DNA from: Arthrobacter sp. UM1
Lineage (GTDB): Bacteria > Actinomycetota > Actinomycetes > Actinomycetales > Micrococcaceae
Direction of reading: 5' to 3'
NCBI RefSeq assembly: GCF_020483305.1
Contig: NZ_JACWAB010000001.1
Coordinates: forward strand, 310,001-374,000
DNA length: 64,000 nt
This document shows positions 36,660-45,203 of this stretch, piece after piece; position 1 is the stretch's first letter; every line of letters begins with the position of its first letter. The position numbers were made by a program, and so were the translations under genes. The notes below the pieces were generated by a model that worked only from the letters and a program-made list of their open reading frames with translations, searched no databases and was not told the origin of the DNA.

Positions 36660-38171
36660 TCACCACGGCACAGGCCGGTAGTCCTTGAGGAACACGCCGT
36701 ACAGGTCCTCGCCGGCCTCGCCGCGGACGATCGGGTCGTACACCCGGGCCGCCCCGTCCACGAGGTCGAGCGGCGCGGACCAGCCCTCGCGCGCCATGCG
36801 GAGCTTGTCCGCGTGCGGGCGCTCGTCCGTGATCCAGCCCGTGTCCACGCTCGTCATGAGGATGCCGTCCGATTCGAACATCTCCCGCGCCGAGGTGCGG
36901 GTCAGCATGTTCAGGGACGCCTTGGCCATGTTCGTGTGCGGATGTCCCGCGCCCTTGTAGCGCCGGCCGCCGAACTGGCCCTCCATCGCGGAGACGTTGA
37001 CCACGTAGGTCCGCCGGTGCGCAGACGCGCGGAGCGAGGGCCGCAGGCGGGAGACGATGAGGAACGGCGCGGTGACGTTGCAGAGCTGCACCTCGAGCAG
37101 CTCGAGCGCGTCCACCTGGGAGACGGTCTGCGTCCAGGAGTTGGAGTCCGCCGTGTCCGGGATGAGGCCGCCGGCGTCGATCGCGGTGCCGAGCTCGTGG
37201 CGCTCGAGGGAGGCGTGTCCCATCTCCATGCCGGCCCGCGCCACGTCGAGCGCCTCGAGGGGAGCGGCGCCGAGGACGGCATGGGAGCCCGGAGCCGCGA
37301 GCTGGCCGGCGGCGCCCAGGGGGTGCCGCTCGTGCGCGCGGCCGAGCGTGACGGTCTCGGGAGCGGGCAGGGTTCCGCCGTCAGCCGCCGGAAGCGCGGC
37401 GGGCAGATCCTCGTCCTCGCGGGCCACGATCGCGGAGTAGGCCCCCGCCGAGCGGCGCACGGTCTGCGCGGCGTTGTTGATGATGATGTCGAGCGGGCCC
37501 TCGGCGGCGAGCCGGTCCGTGAGCCGGATGACCTGGGCAGGGTCACGGAGGTCGATGCCCACGATCTCCAGCCGGTCGATCCACTCGGCCGCGTCCGGCA
37601 TGAGCGCGTACCGGCGTGCCGCGTCCTTCGGGAAGCGGGTGGTGATGACCGTGTGCGCGCCGTCCCTCAGCAGGCGCAGCGCGATGTGCATGCCGATCTT
37701 CGCCCGGCCTCCGGTGAGCAGCGCCCGCCGCCCCCGCAGGTCGGTCCGCGCGTCCCGCTTGCCGTGGGAGAAGTCCGCGCACTCGGGGCAAAGTGCGTGG
37801 TAGAAGGAGTCCACCTGCGTGTAGGGCTCCTTGCAGATGTAGCAGCCGCGCGGAGTCCGGAGGTGCCCTGCGATCCGCGTCGTCGAGCGGGAGGTCAGCT
37901 GGGAGCCGCGCGTCTCGTCGTCGATCCTCTCCGGCGAGGCCGTGGCGGTGGCCTCGAGCACCGAGCGGTCGAGGTCCCGGACGTGGGCGCGCGCGACGTC
38001 ACGGCGGTACTTCTTCACCGCCTTGAACATCTTGCCCGTGGCCCGGCGGACCGCCACGTAGTCCGGGTGGTCCTCCGGGAACTCGTGGATGCGCGCGAGC
38101 ACGCGCAGGCAGGCCTCGACGTCGGAGGGGTCCAGGGGATCGGCGTCTGGGAACGGCACGGAACTGCTCAT
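36660..38171 (-). CDS. SDR oxidoreductase with an internal zinc-ribbon segment
   Basis: 503-aa protein. A helical N-terminal region (~110 residues) is followed by a zinc-binding segment (CYICKEPY with two Cys, then CPECADFSH with two Cys and a His, about residues 109-136). Then comes a Rossmann domain with TGGRAKIG. Where classical SDRs have YxxxK the sequence is HTNMAKASLN, with Thr in place of Tyr. Similar large SDRs occur widely in bacteria; the reaction is unknown. TATCCT about 9 nt before the ATG is a possible -10. Confidence 0.85.
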   Translation of the reverse strand: MSSSVPFPDADPLDPSDVEACLRVLARIHEFPEDHPDYVAVRRATGKMFKAVKKYRRDVARAHVRDLDRSVLEATATASPERIDDETRGSQLTSRSTTRIAGHLRTPRGCYICKEPYTQVDSFYHALCPECADFSHGKRDARTDLRGRRALLTGGRAKIGMHIALRLLRDGAHTVITTRFPKDAARRYALMPDAAEWIDRLEIVGIDLRDPAQVIRLTDRLAAEGPLDIIINNAAQTVRRSAGAYSAIVAREDEDLPAALPAADGGTLPAPETVTLGRAHERHPLGAAGQLAAPGSHAVLGAAPLEALDVARAGMEMGHASLERHELGTAIDAGGLIPDTADSNSWTQTVSQVDALELLEVQLCNVTAPFLIVSRLRPSLRASAHRRTYVVNVSAMEGQFGGRRYKGAGHPHTNMAKASLNMLTRTSAREMFESDGILMTSVDTGWITDERPHADKLRMAREGWSAPLDLVDGAARVYDPIVRGEAGEDLYGVFLKDYRPVPW

Positions 38172-38186
38172 AGCCGTTCAAGGATA

Positions 38187-38222
38187 CCGAAGGCCCCTCC
38201 GGCGGACCGGAGGGGCCTTCGG
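38187..38222 (-). terminator. Terminator after the acyl-CoA oxidase/dehydrogenase gene
   Basis: CCGAAGGCCCCTCCGG and its complement form a perfect 16-bp stem with a 4-nt loop, 61 bp past the minus-strand stop at 38284 and just before the SDR start. No long T-run follows. Confidence 0.75.
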
Positions 38223-38283
38223 GGCACCGCGCCGTGGCGGGCTCGCCGCAGCTGGCTCGCCGTTGCGGGCGCGCGGGCGCAGG

Positions 38284-40362
38284 CTACTTCTTCGGCGCCT
38301 TCGCCTTGGCGTGCAGCACCTTCTCGTCGATCGGAGCGTCCGACGACGCGCGCAGAGCGTGGTAGTACGCCTGCGCCTCGTCCTGGCGCTCCTGCTCGCT
38401 CCCGCTGGAGATCGGCGCCCGCCGGTGCTCCTGCGTGTAGCCGAACGCCGCCACGAGGTCCGCCGCGTGCGGGCGGAGCTTTTTGAGGAGGCGGTTGATG
38501 TACTCGCTCAGGGTCTTGGCCCGCTGCGTGGAGATCCGGCCGTTGATGAGGTGCCAGGCGAGGTTCTCCTCGATGAGGCACAGCCCGAACAGGTCTCGGA
38601 CGATCGTGAGCACCGAGCGGGTGCCCTCGTCCTCGATCCGCTCGAGCGCCCGCGTGAACGCCTCCCACTGGAGCAGCTCGCCGTGGGCCTTGGCCGCTGC
38701 GATGAGCTCGTCCTGGTGGCTGTTGAACTGCTCCGCGGCCTCTTCCGCGCTCAGCTTCCGGCTGCCGCGCAGGTCCATGGCGACGGCAGCCACCATGGTG
38801 TTGACCCGGTCCGTCAGGAGGTCCCGCTGGGTGGCGGGGTCCCGCAGCGCGATCGCGGACTTCCGCTCCGAGCCCGTGTCCGCCACCGTCTGCGCGAGGC
38901 GCCGCAACCCTGAGCGGCTGAGCGCCGCCTCGGCGGCCTGGTTGGCGATGTACTGGGCGCGGCCGGACGTGTCCAGCTCCTTGAGGTGACGGGCGTAGTC
39001 GCCGAGCAGGCGCTTGGCCACGAGCTGGAGCAGCACGTTGTTGTCGCCCTCGAACGTGGAGTACACGTCGAGGTCCGCCCGGAGGGACGTGAACCGGTTC
39101 TCCGCCATGAAGCCGGCGCCGCCGCACGCCTCGCGGCACTCCTGGAGGATGTCCAGGGCGTTCCAGGTGGAGACCGGCTTGAGCGCGGCCGCGAGCGTCT
39201 CGAGGTCCTGCCGGGACAGGTCCGTGTCGTCCCGCCCGGAGAAGACGTCGTCGAACTTCTCCAGGAGCTCCTCGTGGGCGAAGCTCATCGCGTACGCCTT
39301 CGCGATCCGCGGGATGAGGCGGCGCTGGTGCCGCTGGTAGTCGAGGAGCACCTCCTCGCGGATCGGCGAGGCCGTGGTGAACTGGCGGCGCTCCTGGGCG
39401 TACTGGACCGCGATCTGCAGGGCCAGCTTCGAGGCGTTCGTCGCCGCGCCGTCCAGCGAGACGCGGCCCTGCACGAGCGTGCCGAGCATCGTGAAGAACC
39501 GGCGCCCCGGGGAGGCGATGGGGGAGGAGTAGGTGCCGTCCGCGGCCACGTCCCCGTACCGGTTGAGCAGGTTGGCGCGCGGGATGCGGACGCGCGTGAA
39601 GTGCAGGCGGCCGTTGTCGATGCCGTTGAGGCCGCCCTTGACGCCGTCGTCCTCGCCGCCCACGCCCGGCAGGAACTCGCCCGTCTCCGGGTTCCGGATG
39701 TCCACGTAGAAGGCGTGCACGCCGTGGTTCACGCCGCGCGTGATGAGCTGGGCGAAGACGACGGCGGCCACCCCGTGCAGCGCCGCGTTGCCGAGATAGT
39801 CTTTCCACGCGGCCGTGAACGGCGTGTGGATCTCGAACTCCTCGGCCTCCGGGTCATACGTGGCGGTGGTGCCGATCGAGGCGACGTCCGAGCCGTGGCC
39901 TCGCTCGGTCATGGCGAACGCGCCGGGGATCTCGAGCGAAGCGATGCCCGGCAGCCAGCGGTCGTGGTGCTCCTGGGTGCCGAGGTGGAGCACGGCCGCG
40001 CCGAAGAGGCCCCACTGCACGCCCGCCTTGATCTGCATGGACGGGTCGCCGGTCACGAACTCCTCGAAGGAGGCGATGTTGCCGCCGTGGTCGTCGCTGC
40101 CCCCGAACCGGGCCGGGAACGCGCGCTGGACCGCCTTCGCCTCCACGAGCTTCTTGAGCTGGCCGAGCACGCGCTCGCGGTGCTCCTCCAGCCCGAGCCC
40201 CTCGATCTTGTGGAACGCGGGGTCCTTGACGAGCTCGCGGGAGGCGGAGCGGGCCTCGGCGTACCGGCCGAGCAGGGCCTTCTCGAGGAGGGGGACGTCG
40301 ATGCGGGCGTCAGCGTCGTCGTGGACGTCCCGCGAGGCCGGGATGGTGTGCTTCTCAGTCAT
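38284..40362 (-). CDS. Acyl-CoA oxidase/dehydrogenase
   Basis: FAD enzyme introducing the trans-2 double bond into acyl-CoA in beta-oxidation. At 692 aa it is larger than ordinary acyl-CoA dehydrogenases and matches the acyl-CoA oxidase-like class: FAMTERGHGSDVASI (FAD/substrate), ECREACGGAGFMAENRF and STFEGDNNVLLQLVAK, where the Glu should be the catalytic base. Whether it uses O2 or ETF cannot be told. The ATG at 40362 has GGAGA upstream. It follows tetR by 11 bp, so the regulator and enzyme are cotranscribed. Confidence 0.88.
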   Translation of the reverse strand: MTEKHTIPASRDVHDDADARIDVPLLEKALLGRYAEARSASRELVKDPAFHKIEGLGLEEHRERVLGQLKKLVEAKAVQRAFPARFGGSDDHGGNIASFEEFVTGDPSMQIKAGVQWGLFGAAVLHLGTQEHHDRWLPGIASLEIPGAFAMTERGHGSDVASIGTTATYDPEAEEFEIHTPFTAAWKDYLGNAALHGVAAVVFAQLITRGVNHGVHAFYVDIRNPETGEFLPGVGGEDDGVKGGLNGIDNGRLHFTRVRIPRANLLNRYGDVAADGTYSSPIASPGRRFFTMLGTLVQGRVSLDGAATNASKLALQIAVQYAQERRQFTTASPIREEVLLDYQRHQRRLIPRIAKAYAMSFAHEELLEKFDDVFSGRDDTDLSRQDLETLAAALKPVSTWNALDILQECREACGGAGFMAENRFTSLRADLDVYSTFEGDNNVLLQLVAKRLLGDYARHLKELDTSGRAQYIANQAAEAALSRSGLRRLAQTVADTGSERKSAIALRDPATQRDLLTDRVNTMVAAVAMDLRGSRKLSAEEAAEQFNSHQDELIAAAKAHGELLQWEAFTRALERIEDEGTRSVLTIVRDLFGLCLIEENLAWHLINGRISTQRAKTLSEYINRLLKKLRPHAADLVAAFGYTQEHRRAPISSGSEQERQDEAQAYYHALRASSDAPIDEKVLHAKAKAPKK

Positions 40363-40373
40363 GGTGTCTCCAT

Positions 40374-41030
40374 CTAGCGGTGGGAGGAGGGACTTGTGGG
40401 GAGGGACGCCGACGGCGCGAGCCCGTAGGCCAGCCAGCCGGTGATGAGGTCCCGCATCTCGGCCAGGGACGGCCGGGCGGCGGGAGGGGAGTAGAGCCAC
40501 GTCTCCGCGGCGGATCGGATGAGTCCCACGCTCGCGTGGGGCCAGTAGGCCAGGACGGCCTCGCGCTCGGACGGCGAGGTCTTCTCGGCCTCGCCGAGGA
40601 CGTCGGCGAGGGACTGGGACATCAGCTCCGTCACGGTCTTGAAGAAGCCCCGGATCTCGTCCGAGGAGAAGTCCTGCGTGACGAAGGCGTACGTGTTGGG
40701 GGAGCGCTCGATGAGCTGGAGGTAGGCGCCGAGCATCCTCCGCAGGGCGTCGAGCGCGTGCTCTCCGTCCTCGACGGCGGCCACGAGCTCGCGGCGCACC
40801 CGGCGCAGGACGCGGTCCGCGACGGCCTCCTGGAGGCCCGCCTTGTCCTCGAAGTACCGGTAGAAGACGGACTTGGACGTGCCCGCCGCGGAGGCGATGT
40901 CCTCCATCGAGGCCTGCGGGCCGAGCTCGTCGATGGCCCCGATGGCGGTCTTGACCAGCTCGCGGCGCCGGGCGGCGCGGTGGGCGTCCCAGCGGCGGCT
41001 GCGGCCGTCGTCGTTGGATTCAGTCTTCAC
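40374..41030 (-). CDS. TetR family regulator of the fatty-acid module
   Basis: 218-aa TetR regulator with an N-terminal helix-turn-helix (ASMEDIASAAGTSKSVFYRYFEDK over two blocks) and a ligand-binding helical domain. The GTG at 41030 is chosen because TACGCT (41043-41038) ends 7 nt upstream, indicating a leaderless mRNA. A 17-bp palindrome covers this -10 box and that of the divergent thiolase promoter, so it probably represses both units and responds to an acyl-CoA. Position next to beta-oxidation genes supports this. Confidence 0.88.
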   Translation of the reverse strand: MKTESNDDGRSRRWDAHRAARRRELVKTAIGAIDELGPQASMEDIASAAGTSKSVFYRYFEDKAGLQEAVADRVLRRVRRELVAAVEDGEHALDALRRMLGAYLQLIERSPNTYAFVTQDFSSDEIRGFFKTVTELMSQSLADVLGEAEKTSPSEREAVLAYWPHASVGLIRSAAETWLYSPPAARPSLAEMRDLITGWLAYGLAPSASLPTSPSSHR

Positions 41031-41037
41031 GGTACCG

Positions 41038-41054
41038 AGCGTATCAAGTACGCT
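41038..41054. promoter_or_regulatory. Palindromic operator over divergent -10 boxes
   Basis: AGCGTA-TCAAG-TACGCT is a perfect 6+6 palindrome with a 5-bp centre. The left arm, read on minus, is the tetR -10 (TACGCT); the right arm on plus is TACGCT and can serve as the thiolase -10. Binding here would block both promoters at once. Confidence 0.65.
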
Positions 41055-41131
41055 GGGTTTCGGGTACAGGGCCCTTGGCCCGAACACACCGTCCCCGCAG
41101 ATCGCGGGGACCGCGAGCACTGGGAGAGACA

Positions 41132-42466
41132 TTGAGCACCAACAGCCAGAACCGCTCCGCCGCGGCGGGCGCGGCCGCACAGGGCAAGACCCGCAAGGCC
41201 GTCGTCGTCGGCGGCAACCGCATTCCGTTCGCCCGTTCCAACGGGGCGTACGCCCACGCCTCCAACCAGGACATGCTCACCGCCGCCATCGACGGACTGG
41301 TGGCCCGCTTCGGCCTGCAGGGCGAGCGGATCGGCGAGGTCGCCGGCGGCGCCGTCCTCAAGCACTCCAAGGACTTCAACCTCATGCGCGAGTCGGTCCT
41401 CGGCTCGCAGCTCTCCTCCGACACGCCGGCCTTCGACGTCCAGATGGCCTGCGCCACGGGCCTTGAGGCGGTGGCCTCGCTGAGCGACAAGATCAAGCTC
41501 GGCCGCATCGACTCCGCGATCGCCGGCGGCACGGACACGACGAGCGATGCGCCGATCGTCGTCTCCGAGGGGCTGCGCCAGACCCTCCTGGAGCTCTCGC
41601 GGGCCAAGACCGCGGGCGCCAAGCTCAAGGCCGTCAGCCGCCTCCGCCCCAAGGACCTCGCCCCGCAGGCCCCCGGCACGGGCGAGCCGCGCACCGGGAT
41701 GTCGATGGGCGAGCACCAGGCGATCACCACCCACGCCTGGGGCGTCACCCGCGAGGAGCAGGACGAGCTGGCCCTCACGAGCCACCAGCGCCTCGCGAAG
41801 GCCTACGAGAGCGGGTTCTTCGACGACCTCGTGACGCCGTTCCGCGGCCTCGCCAAGGACAACAACCTCCGCGCCGACTCCTCGATGGAGAAGCTCGCCA
41901 AGCTCAAGACGGTCTACGGCCGCCAGTTCGGCGAGGAGGCCACCATGACGGCCGGCAACTCCACGCCGCTGACCGACGGCGCCTCCGCCGTCCTGCTCGC
42001 GAGCGAGGAGTGGGCCCAGGCCCACGACCTCCCGATGCTCGCCGACGTGGTGGACGTCGAGGCGGCCGCGGTGGACTTCGTCCACGGCGAGGAGGGCCTG
42101 CTCATGGCTCCCGCCTACGCCGTGCCGCGCCTGCTGCAGCGCAACGGCCTCACGTTCGAGGACTTCGACTTCTTCGAGATCCACGAGGCCTTCGCCGGCA
42201 CGGTGCTCTCCACCCTCAAGGCCTGGGAGTCGCCGGAGTTCTGCCGGGAGAAGCTCGGCCTCGACGCGCCGCTCGGCAGCATCGACCGCGCCAAGCTCAA
42301 CGTGCACGGCTCCTCGCTCGCGGCGGGCCACCCGTTCGCGGCCACCGGCGGCCGCATCGTGGCCACGCTCGCCAAGTCCCTGCACCAGAAGGGCTCGGGC
42401 CGGGGCCTCATCTCGGTCTGCGCCGCCGGCGGCCTCGGCGTCGCCGCGATACTGGAGGCTCACTGA
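41132..42466 (+). CDS. Acetyl-CoA C-acyltransferase (thiolase, FadA2/FadI-like)
   Basis: Thiolase cleaving 3-ketoacyl-CoA to acetyl-CoA and a shortened acyl-CoA. The 444-aa protein has the nucleophile Cys in MACATGLEAV, the FDFFEIHEAFAGT His motif and SVCAAGGLG with the second Cys. The start is a rare TTG at 41132, supported by GGGAGAG just upstream and by family alignment. First gene of a three-gene plus-strand operon. The set resembles mycobacterial fadE5-fadA2-fabG4-htdX (Rv0244c-Rv0241c). Confidence 0.9.
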   Translation: MSTNSQNRSAAAGAAAQGKTRKAVVVGGNRIPFARSNGAYAHASNQDMLTAAIDGLVARFGLQGERIGEVAGGAVLKHSKDFNLMRESVLGSQLSSDTPAFDVQMACATGLEAVASLSDKIKLGRIDSAIAGGTDTTSDAPIVVSEGLRQTLLELSRAKTAGAKLKAVSRLRPKDLAPQAPGTGEPRTGMSMGEHQAITTHAWGVTREEQDELALTSHQRLAKAYESGFFDDLVTPFRGLAKDNNLRADSSMEKLAKLKTVYGRQFGEEATMTAGNSTPLTDGASAVLLASEEWAQAHDLPMLADVVDVEAAAVDFVHGEEGLLMAPAYAVPRLLQRNGLTFEDFDFFEIHEAFAGTVLSTLKAWESPEFCREKLGLDAPLGSIDRAKLNVHGSSLAAGHPFAATGGRIVATLAKSLHQKGSGRGLISVCAAGGLGVAAILEAH

Positions 42467-42468
42467 CC

Positions 42469-43806
42469 ATGACTGACAAGTACGCAGAGCTCGTCCACGC
42501 GGGCCTCGGCAAGGAGCTCGCCTCGCGGCTGGGCCTCCCGCAGCCCGCGCGCCTGCGCCGCTACGAGCCGGGACAGCCCCTCATCGAGGGCACCGTCCTC
42601 GTGCTCGGCTCGAGTGCGGGAGCCGACGCCCTCGCCCGTCTTCTCCACGAGGAGGGGATCGACGTCCGCCGCCACCCGGATTCGGCGAGCCGCTTCGCCG
42701 CGGTGATCCTGGGGCTCGACGACGCCCGGCGCCCCGCCGACCTCGGCGAGACCGCGCTCGCCGCAGGCGCGGCCCTCAAGAAGCTCGGCAAGAGCGGGCG
42801 GGTCGTGGTCCTCACGCGTCCGGCTGAGCATGAGGATCCCGCCGTCGCCGCGGCCCGTCAGGGCACGCTCGGCCTCATGCGGTCCCTCGCGCACGAGATG
42901 CGGCACGGCGGCACGGCCAACGCCGTCGTCCTCGAGGACGGGCTGGACTTCACGGTCCCGTCCGCCTGGGGTGCCGTCCGGTTCTTCCTCTCCGGGCGGA
43001 GCGCGTACGTGAGCGGCCAGCCCCTGCGCGTCGACAGCGCGGAGGGGTACACGCCCGCGGACCCGGATCGCCCGCTCGAGGGCAAGGTCGCAGCGGTGAC
43101 GGGCGCGGCCCGCGGCATCGGCGCGTCCATCGCGAAGGCGCTCCGACGGGACGGGGCCCAGGTCATCGTCGTGGACGTCCCGGCGGCGGGGGAGCAGCTC
43201 GCCGCCGTGGCCAACGAGGTCATGGGCACTGCGCTCCAGCTGGACATCACGGCCGAGGACGCGGGACAGCGCATCCTGGACCACGCGCGCACGCGCTACG
43301 GCTGGCTGGACATCGTGGTGCACAACGCGGGCATCACACGGGACAAGCTGCTCGCCAACATGGACGAGTCCAAGTGGGACTCGGTCATCGCGGTCAACAT
43401 CGAGGCCCAGCTGCGGATGAACGAGGCCTTCCTCTCCTCCGAGGCGTTCGCCAAGGACGGGCGGATCGTCTCGCTCGCCTCGACCTCCGGGATCGCCGGA
43501 AACCGGGGGCAGACCAACTACGCCACGTCCAAGGCGGGCGTCATCGGCATGGTCGCGGCCACCTCGCCGCGGCTCCAGGAGCGCGGCGGCTCCATCAACG
43601 CCGTCGCGCCGGGCTTCATCGAGACGGACATGACCGCGAGGATGCCGTTCGTCACGCGCGAGGTGGCCCGCCGCCTCAGCTCCCTCCAGCAGGGCGGCCA
43701 GCCCGGGGACGTGGCCGAGGCCATCGCCTTCCTCGTCTCGGGCGCGGCCGGCGGCATCAGCGGGCAGACCCTGCGCGTCTGCGGCCAGAACCTGGTGGGG
43801 GCCTAG
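42469..43806 (+). CDS. 3-oxoacyl-(ACP/CoA) reductase, FabG4-like
   Basis: 445-aa two-part SDR, about 200 residues longer than ordinary FabG. The N-terminal half is a degenerate flavodoxin/Rossmann-like domain; the C-terminal half is a full SDR with TGAARGIG, VVHNAGITRDKL, LASTSG and YATSK. This architecture is that of mycobacterial FabG4, which prefers NADH and CoA substrates, so it probably acts as 3-hydroxyacyl-CoA dehydrogenase here. It begins 2 bp after the thiolase stop. Confidence 0.9.
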   Translation: MTDKYAELVHAGLGKELASRLGLPQPARLRRYEPGQPLIEGTVLVLGSSAGADALARLLHEEGIDVRRHPDSASRFAAVILGLDDARRPADLGETALAAGAALKKLGKSGRVVVLTRPAEHEDPAVAAARQGTLGLMRSLAHEMRHGGTANAVVLEDGLDFTVPSAWGAVRFFLSGRSAYVSGQPLRVDSAEGYTPADPDRPLEGKVAAVTGAARGIGASIAKALRRDGAQVIVVDVPAAGEQLAAVANEVMGTALQLDITAEDAGQRILDHARTRYGWLDIVVHNAGITRDKLLANMDESKWDSVIAVNIEAQLRMNEAFLSSEAFAKDGRIVSLASTSGIAGNRGQTNYATSKAGVIGMVAATSPRLQERGGSINAVAPGFIETDMTARMPFVTREVARRLSSLQQGGQPGDVAEAIAFLVSGAAGGISGQTLRVCGQNLVGA

Positions 43807-43808
43807 GC

Positions 43809-44747
43809 ATGGGAGACGCAGTGACATCGCACCAGCGCACCGTTGAGCTTCCGGCTCTCGGCCCGCTCTACGCGCAGGCAGCGCGGCAGGCGGTGGCGGC
43901 CAAGCTCTCGCGCGGCCGCCGCGGCAGCGCCCTGCCGGAGACGGTTCTCGTTTCTGAGAACGTGAGCCCGGACCGGGAGGCCGACCGGCGCCTGCGGGAG
44001 ACCGCCGGCGGCCGGGCGGGGGAGCACGCCTCCGCCGAGTACCTCCACGTGCTCGGCTTCCCGCTCGCGGTCAAGCTCATGCTCGAGCCGGACTTCCCGC
44101 TGCCCGTCCTCGGGATGGTCCACCTCGTCAACGAGGTGGAGTATCTCGCGCCGGTGGCGTTCGACGACGTCCTCACCGTCCGGGCCCGCGCCGAGCGTCT
44201 CGCTCCGCATTCGGCGGGGACGACGGCGGACGTGGTCGTCGAGATGCTCCGCGGGGACGAGCTCGTGTTCTCGAGCCGCGCGACCAACCTCGCCCGGGGC
44301 GTCTTCCTCGCCGGGAAGGCGGAGAAGCAGGCCCAGGAGCCGCTGGAGCTCTCGGGGCGGACGGCCCAGTGGACGCTCGGGGCGGACGCCGGCCGAGCCT
44401 GGGCGGGGGTCTCGGGAGACTACAACCCGATCCACCTCTCCGCCCTCACGGCGAAGGGGCTGGGCATGCCCTCGGCGATCGCGCACGGCATGTACACGGC
44501 CTCGCGGGCACTGGAGTCCTCCCTGCCGCCCGGAGTCGAGGCCGGATTCCGCTGGACCGTGCGCTTCATGGCGCCCGTGCGGCTGCCGGGTCGAGTGGAC
44601 CTGCGGATCGACGTCGAGCGCGGTGCGCCCGAGCGGTTCGCGGGGTCCGACGTGAGCGCCGTCCGGTACACGGGGTGGAGCGCGAAGACGGGCAAGCCGC
44701 ACTTCACGGGCGATGTGGAGCAGCTCGCTGCGTCGGCGAGCGCCTGA
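43809..44747 (+). CDS. MaoC-like enoyl-CoA hydratase (double hotdog)
   Basis: 312-aa protein with an N-terminal hotdog-like half and a C-terminal MaoC half carrying the hydratase signature SGDYNPIHLSALTAKG and PSAIAHGMYTASRAL (Asp and His are catalytic in the family). It hydrates trans-2-enoyl-CoA, completing oxidase, hydratase, reductase and thiolase in one locus. Starts at 43809 (2 bp after the previous stop) or at a GTG at 43821, which has GGGAG 5 nt upstream. Confidence 0.88.
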   Translation: MGDAVTSHQRTVELPALGPLYAQAARQAVAAKLSRGRRGSALPETVLVSENVSPDREADRRLRETAGGRAGEHASAEYLHVLGFPLAVKLMLEPDFPLPVLGMVHLVNEVEYLAPVAFDDVLTVRARAERLAPHSAGTTADVVVEMLRGDELVFSSRATNLARGVFLAGKAEKQAQEPLELSGRTAQWTLGADAGRAWAGVSGDYNPIHLSALTAKGLGMPSAIAHGMYTASRALESSLPPGVEAGFRWTVRFMAPVRLPGRVDLRIDVERGAPERFAGSDVSAVRYTGWSAKTGKPHFTGDVEQLAASASA

Positions 44748-44756
44748 TCGTTGCCC

Positions 44757-44783
44757 TCGAGGCTCGGCGGCGAGCCTCGATTT
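44757..44783 (+). terminator. Terminator of the thiolase-fabG4-maoC operon
   Basis: TCGAGGCTCG / CGAGCCTCGA, a 10-bp stem with loop GCGG, followed by TTT. It lies 10 bp past the maoC stop; its T-run merges with the -35 box of the tRNA-Leu promoter. Confidence 0.75.
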
Positions 44784-44810
44784 GGACTTCCGGCGGCGCA
44801 CTGGTAGAGT
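44782..44810 (+). promoter_or_regulatory. Promoter of the first tRNA-Leu gene
   Basis: TTGGAC, 17-bp spacer, TAGAGT: a good housekeeping-type promoter about 44 bp before the mature tRNA. The TAGAGT and the following TTGCTGAC are repeated before the second tRNA copy. Confidence 0.75.
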
Positions 44811-44853
44811 CTTCTCCGTTGCTGACAGCGGTTCAGGCCGCTGGAAGTCACCT

Positions 44854-44939
44854 GCGCGGGTGGCGGAATAGGTAGACGCGCTAGCTTGAGGTGCTAGTCC
44901 ACGTATAAGTGGGTGGGGGTTCAAGTCCCCCCTCGCGCA
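44854..44939 (+). tRNA. tRNA-Leu(GAG), copy 1
   Basis: 86-nt class II tRNA with a long variable arm. Acceptor stem GCGCGGG / CTCGCGC; anticodon stem CTAGC / GCTAG around loop TTGAGGT, so the anticodon is GAG (reads CUC and CUU). T-loop TTCAAGT. CCA is not encoded. Identical in sequence to the copy at 46538-46623. Confidence 0.95.
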
Positions 44940-44962
44940 CAGAACAGATCCTTCGGGATCGG

Positions 44963-45001
44963 AGCGGCCCCGGAACCACACAGTTCCGGGGCCGCTTTTT
45001 T
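44963..45001 (+). terminator. Terminator of tRNA-Leu copy 1
   Basis: AGCGGCCCCGGAAC and its complement with loop CACACA, followed by TTTTTT. A textbook intrinsic terminator 24 bp after the tRNA. Confidence 0.93.
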
Positions 45002-45058
45002 CTCGTCACATTCAAGGGCCGCCAGGCGTGGCCGCGAAAAGACCCCGGTGATCGCATG

Positions 45059-45126
45059 CAAACAGGTGTTTGTACGTGAAGAGACCGTGCGATAAGGTCC
45101 GGACATGGATGCACACAGACGTTTGT
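45059..45126 (+). promoter_or_regulatory. Promoter with paired operator-like palindromes upstream of the MFS gene
   Basis: TTGTAC (45070-45075), 17-bp spacer and TAAGGT (45093-45098) form the promoter. CAAACA-GG-TGTTTG (45059-45072) overlaps the -35. A related half-perfect ACAGAC-GTTTGT (45115-45126) lies 55 bp downstream, just past the start of transcription. Paired sites suggest a repressor; none is encoded next to it. Confidence 0.5.
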
Positions 45127-45203
45127 CTCCGGATATCGGGCTGTTCGCCAGGAGGCTGATTCTTCACAGGCCGCTCGGGCTTGTGCCGTCCCCGAGCAGC
45201 TGA
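45105..45203 (+). CDS. Putative leaderless 32-aa leader peptide coupled to the MFS gene
   Basis: ATG at 45105 lies 6 nt after the TAAGGT -10 box. The 32-codon frame (MDAHRRLSPDIGLFARRLIL then HRPLGLVPSPSS) ends with TGATG, its TGA sharing one base with the ATG of the MFS gene. The MFS start lacks a good ribosome site, so its translation may rely on termination of this peptide. The peptide matches nothing I recognise. Confidence 0.5.
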   Translation: MDAHRRLSPDIGLFARRLILHRPLGLVPSPSS

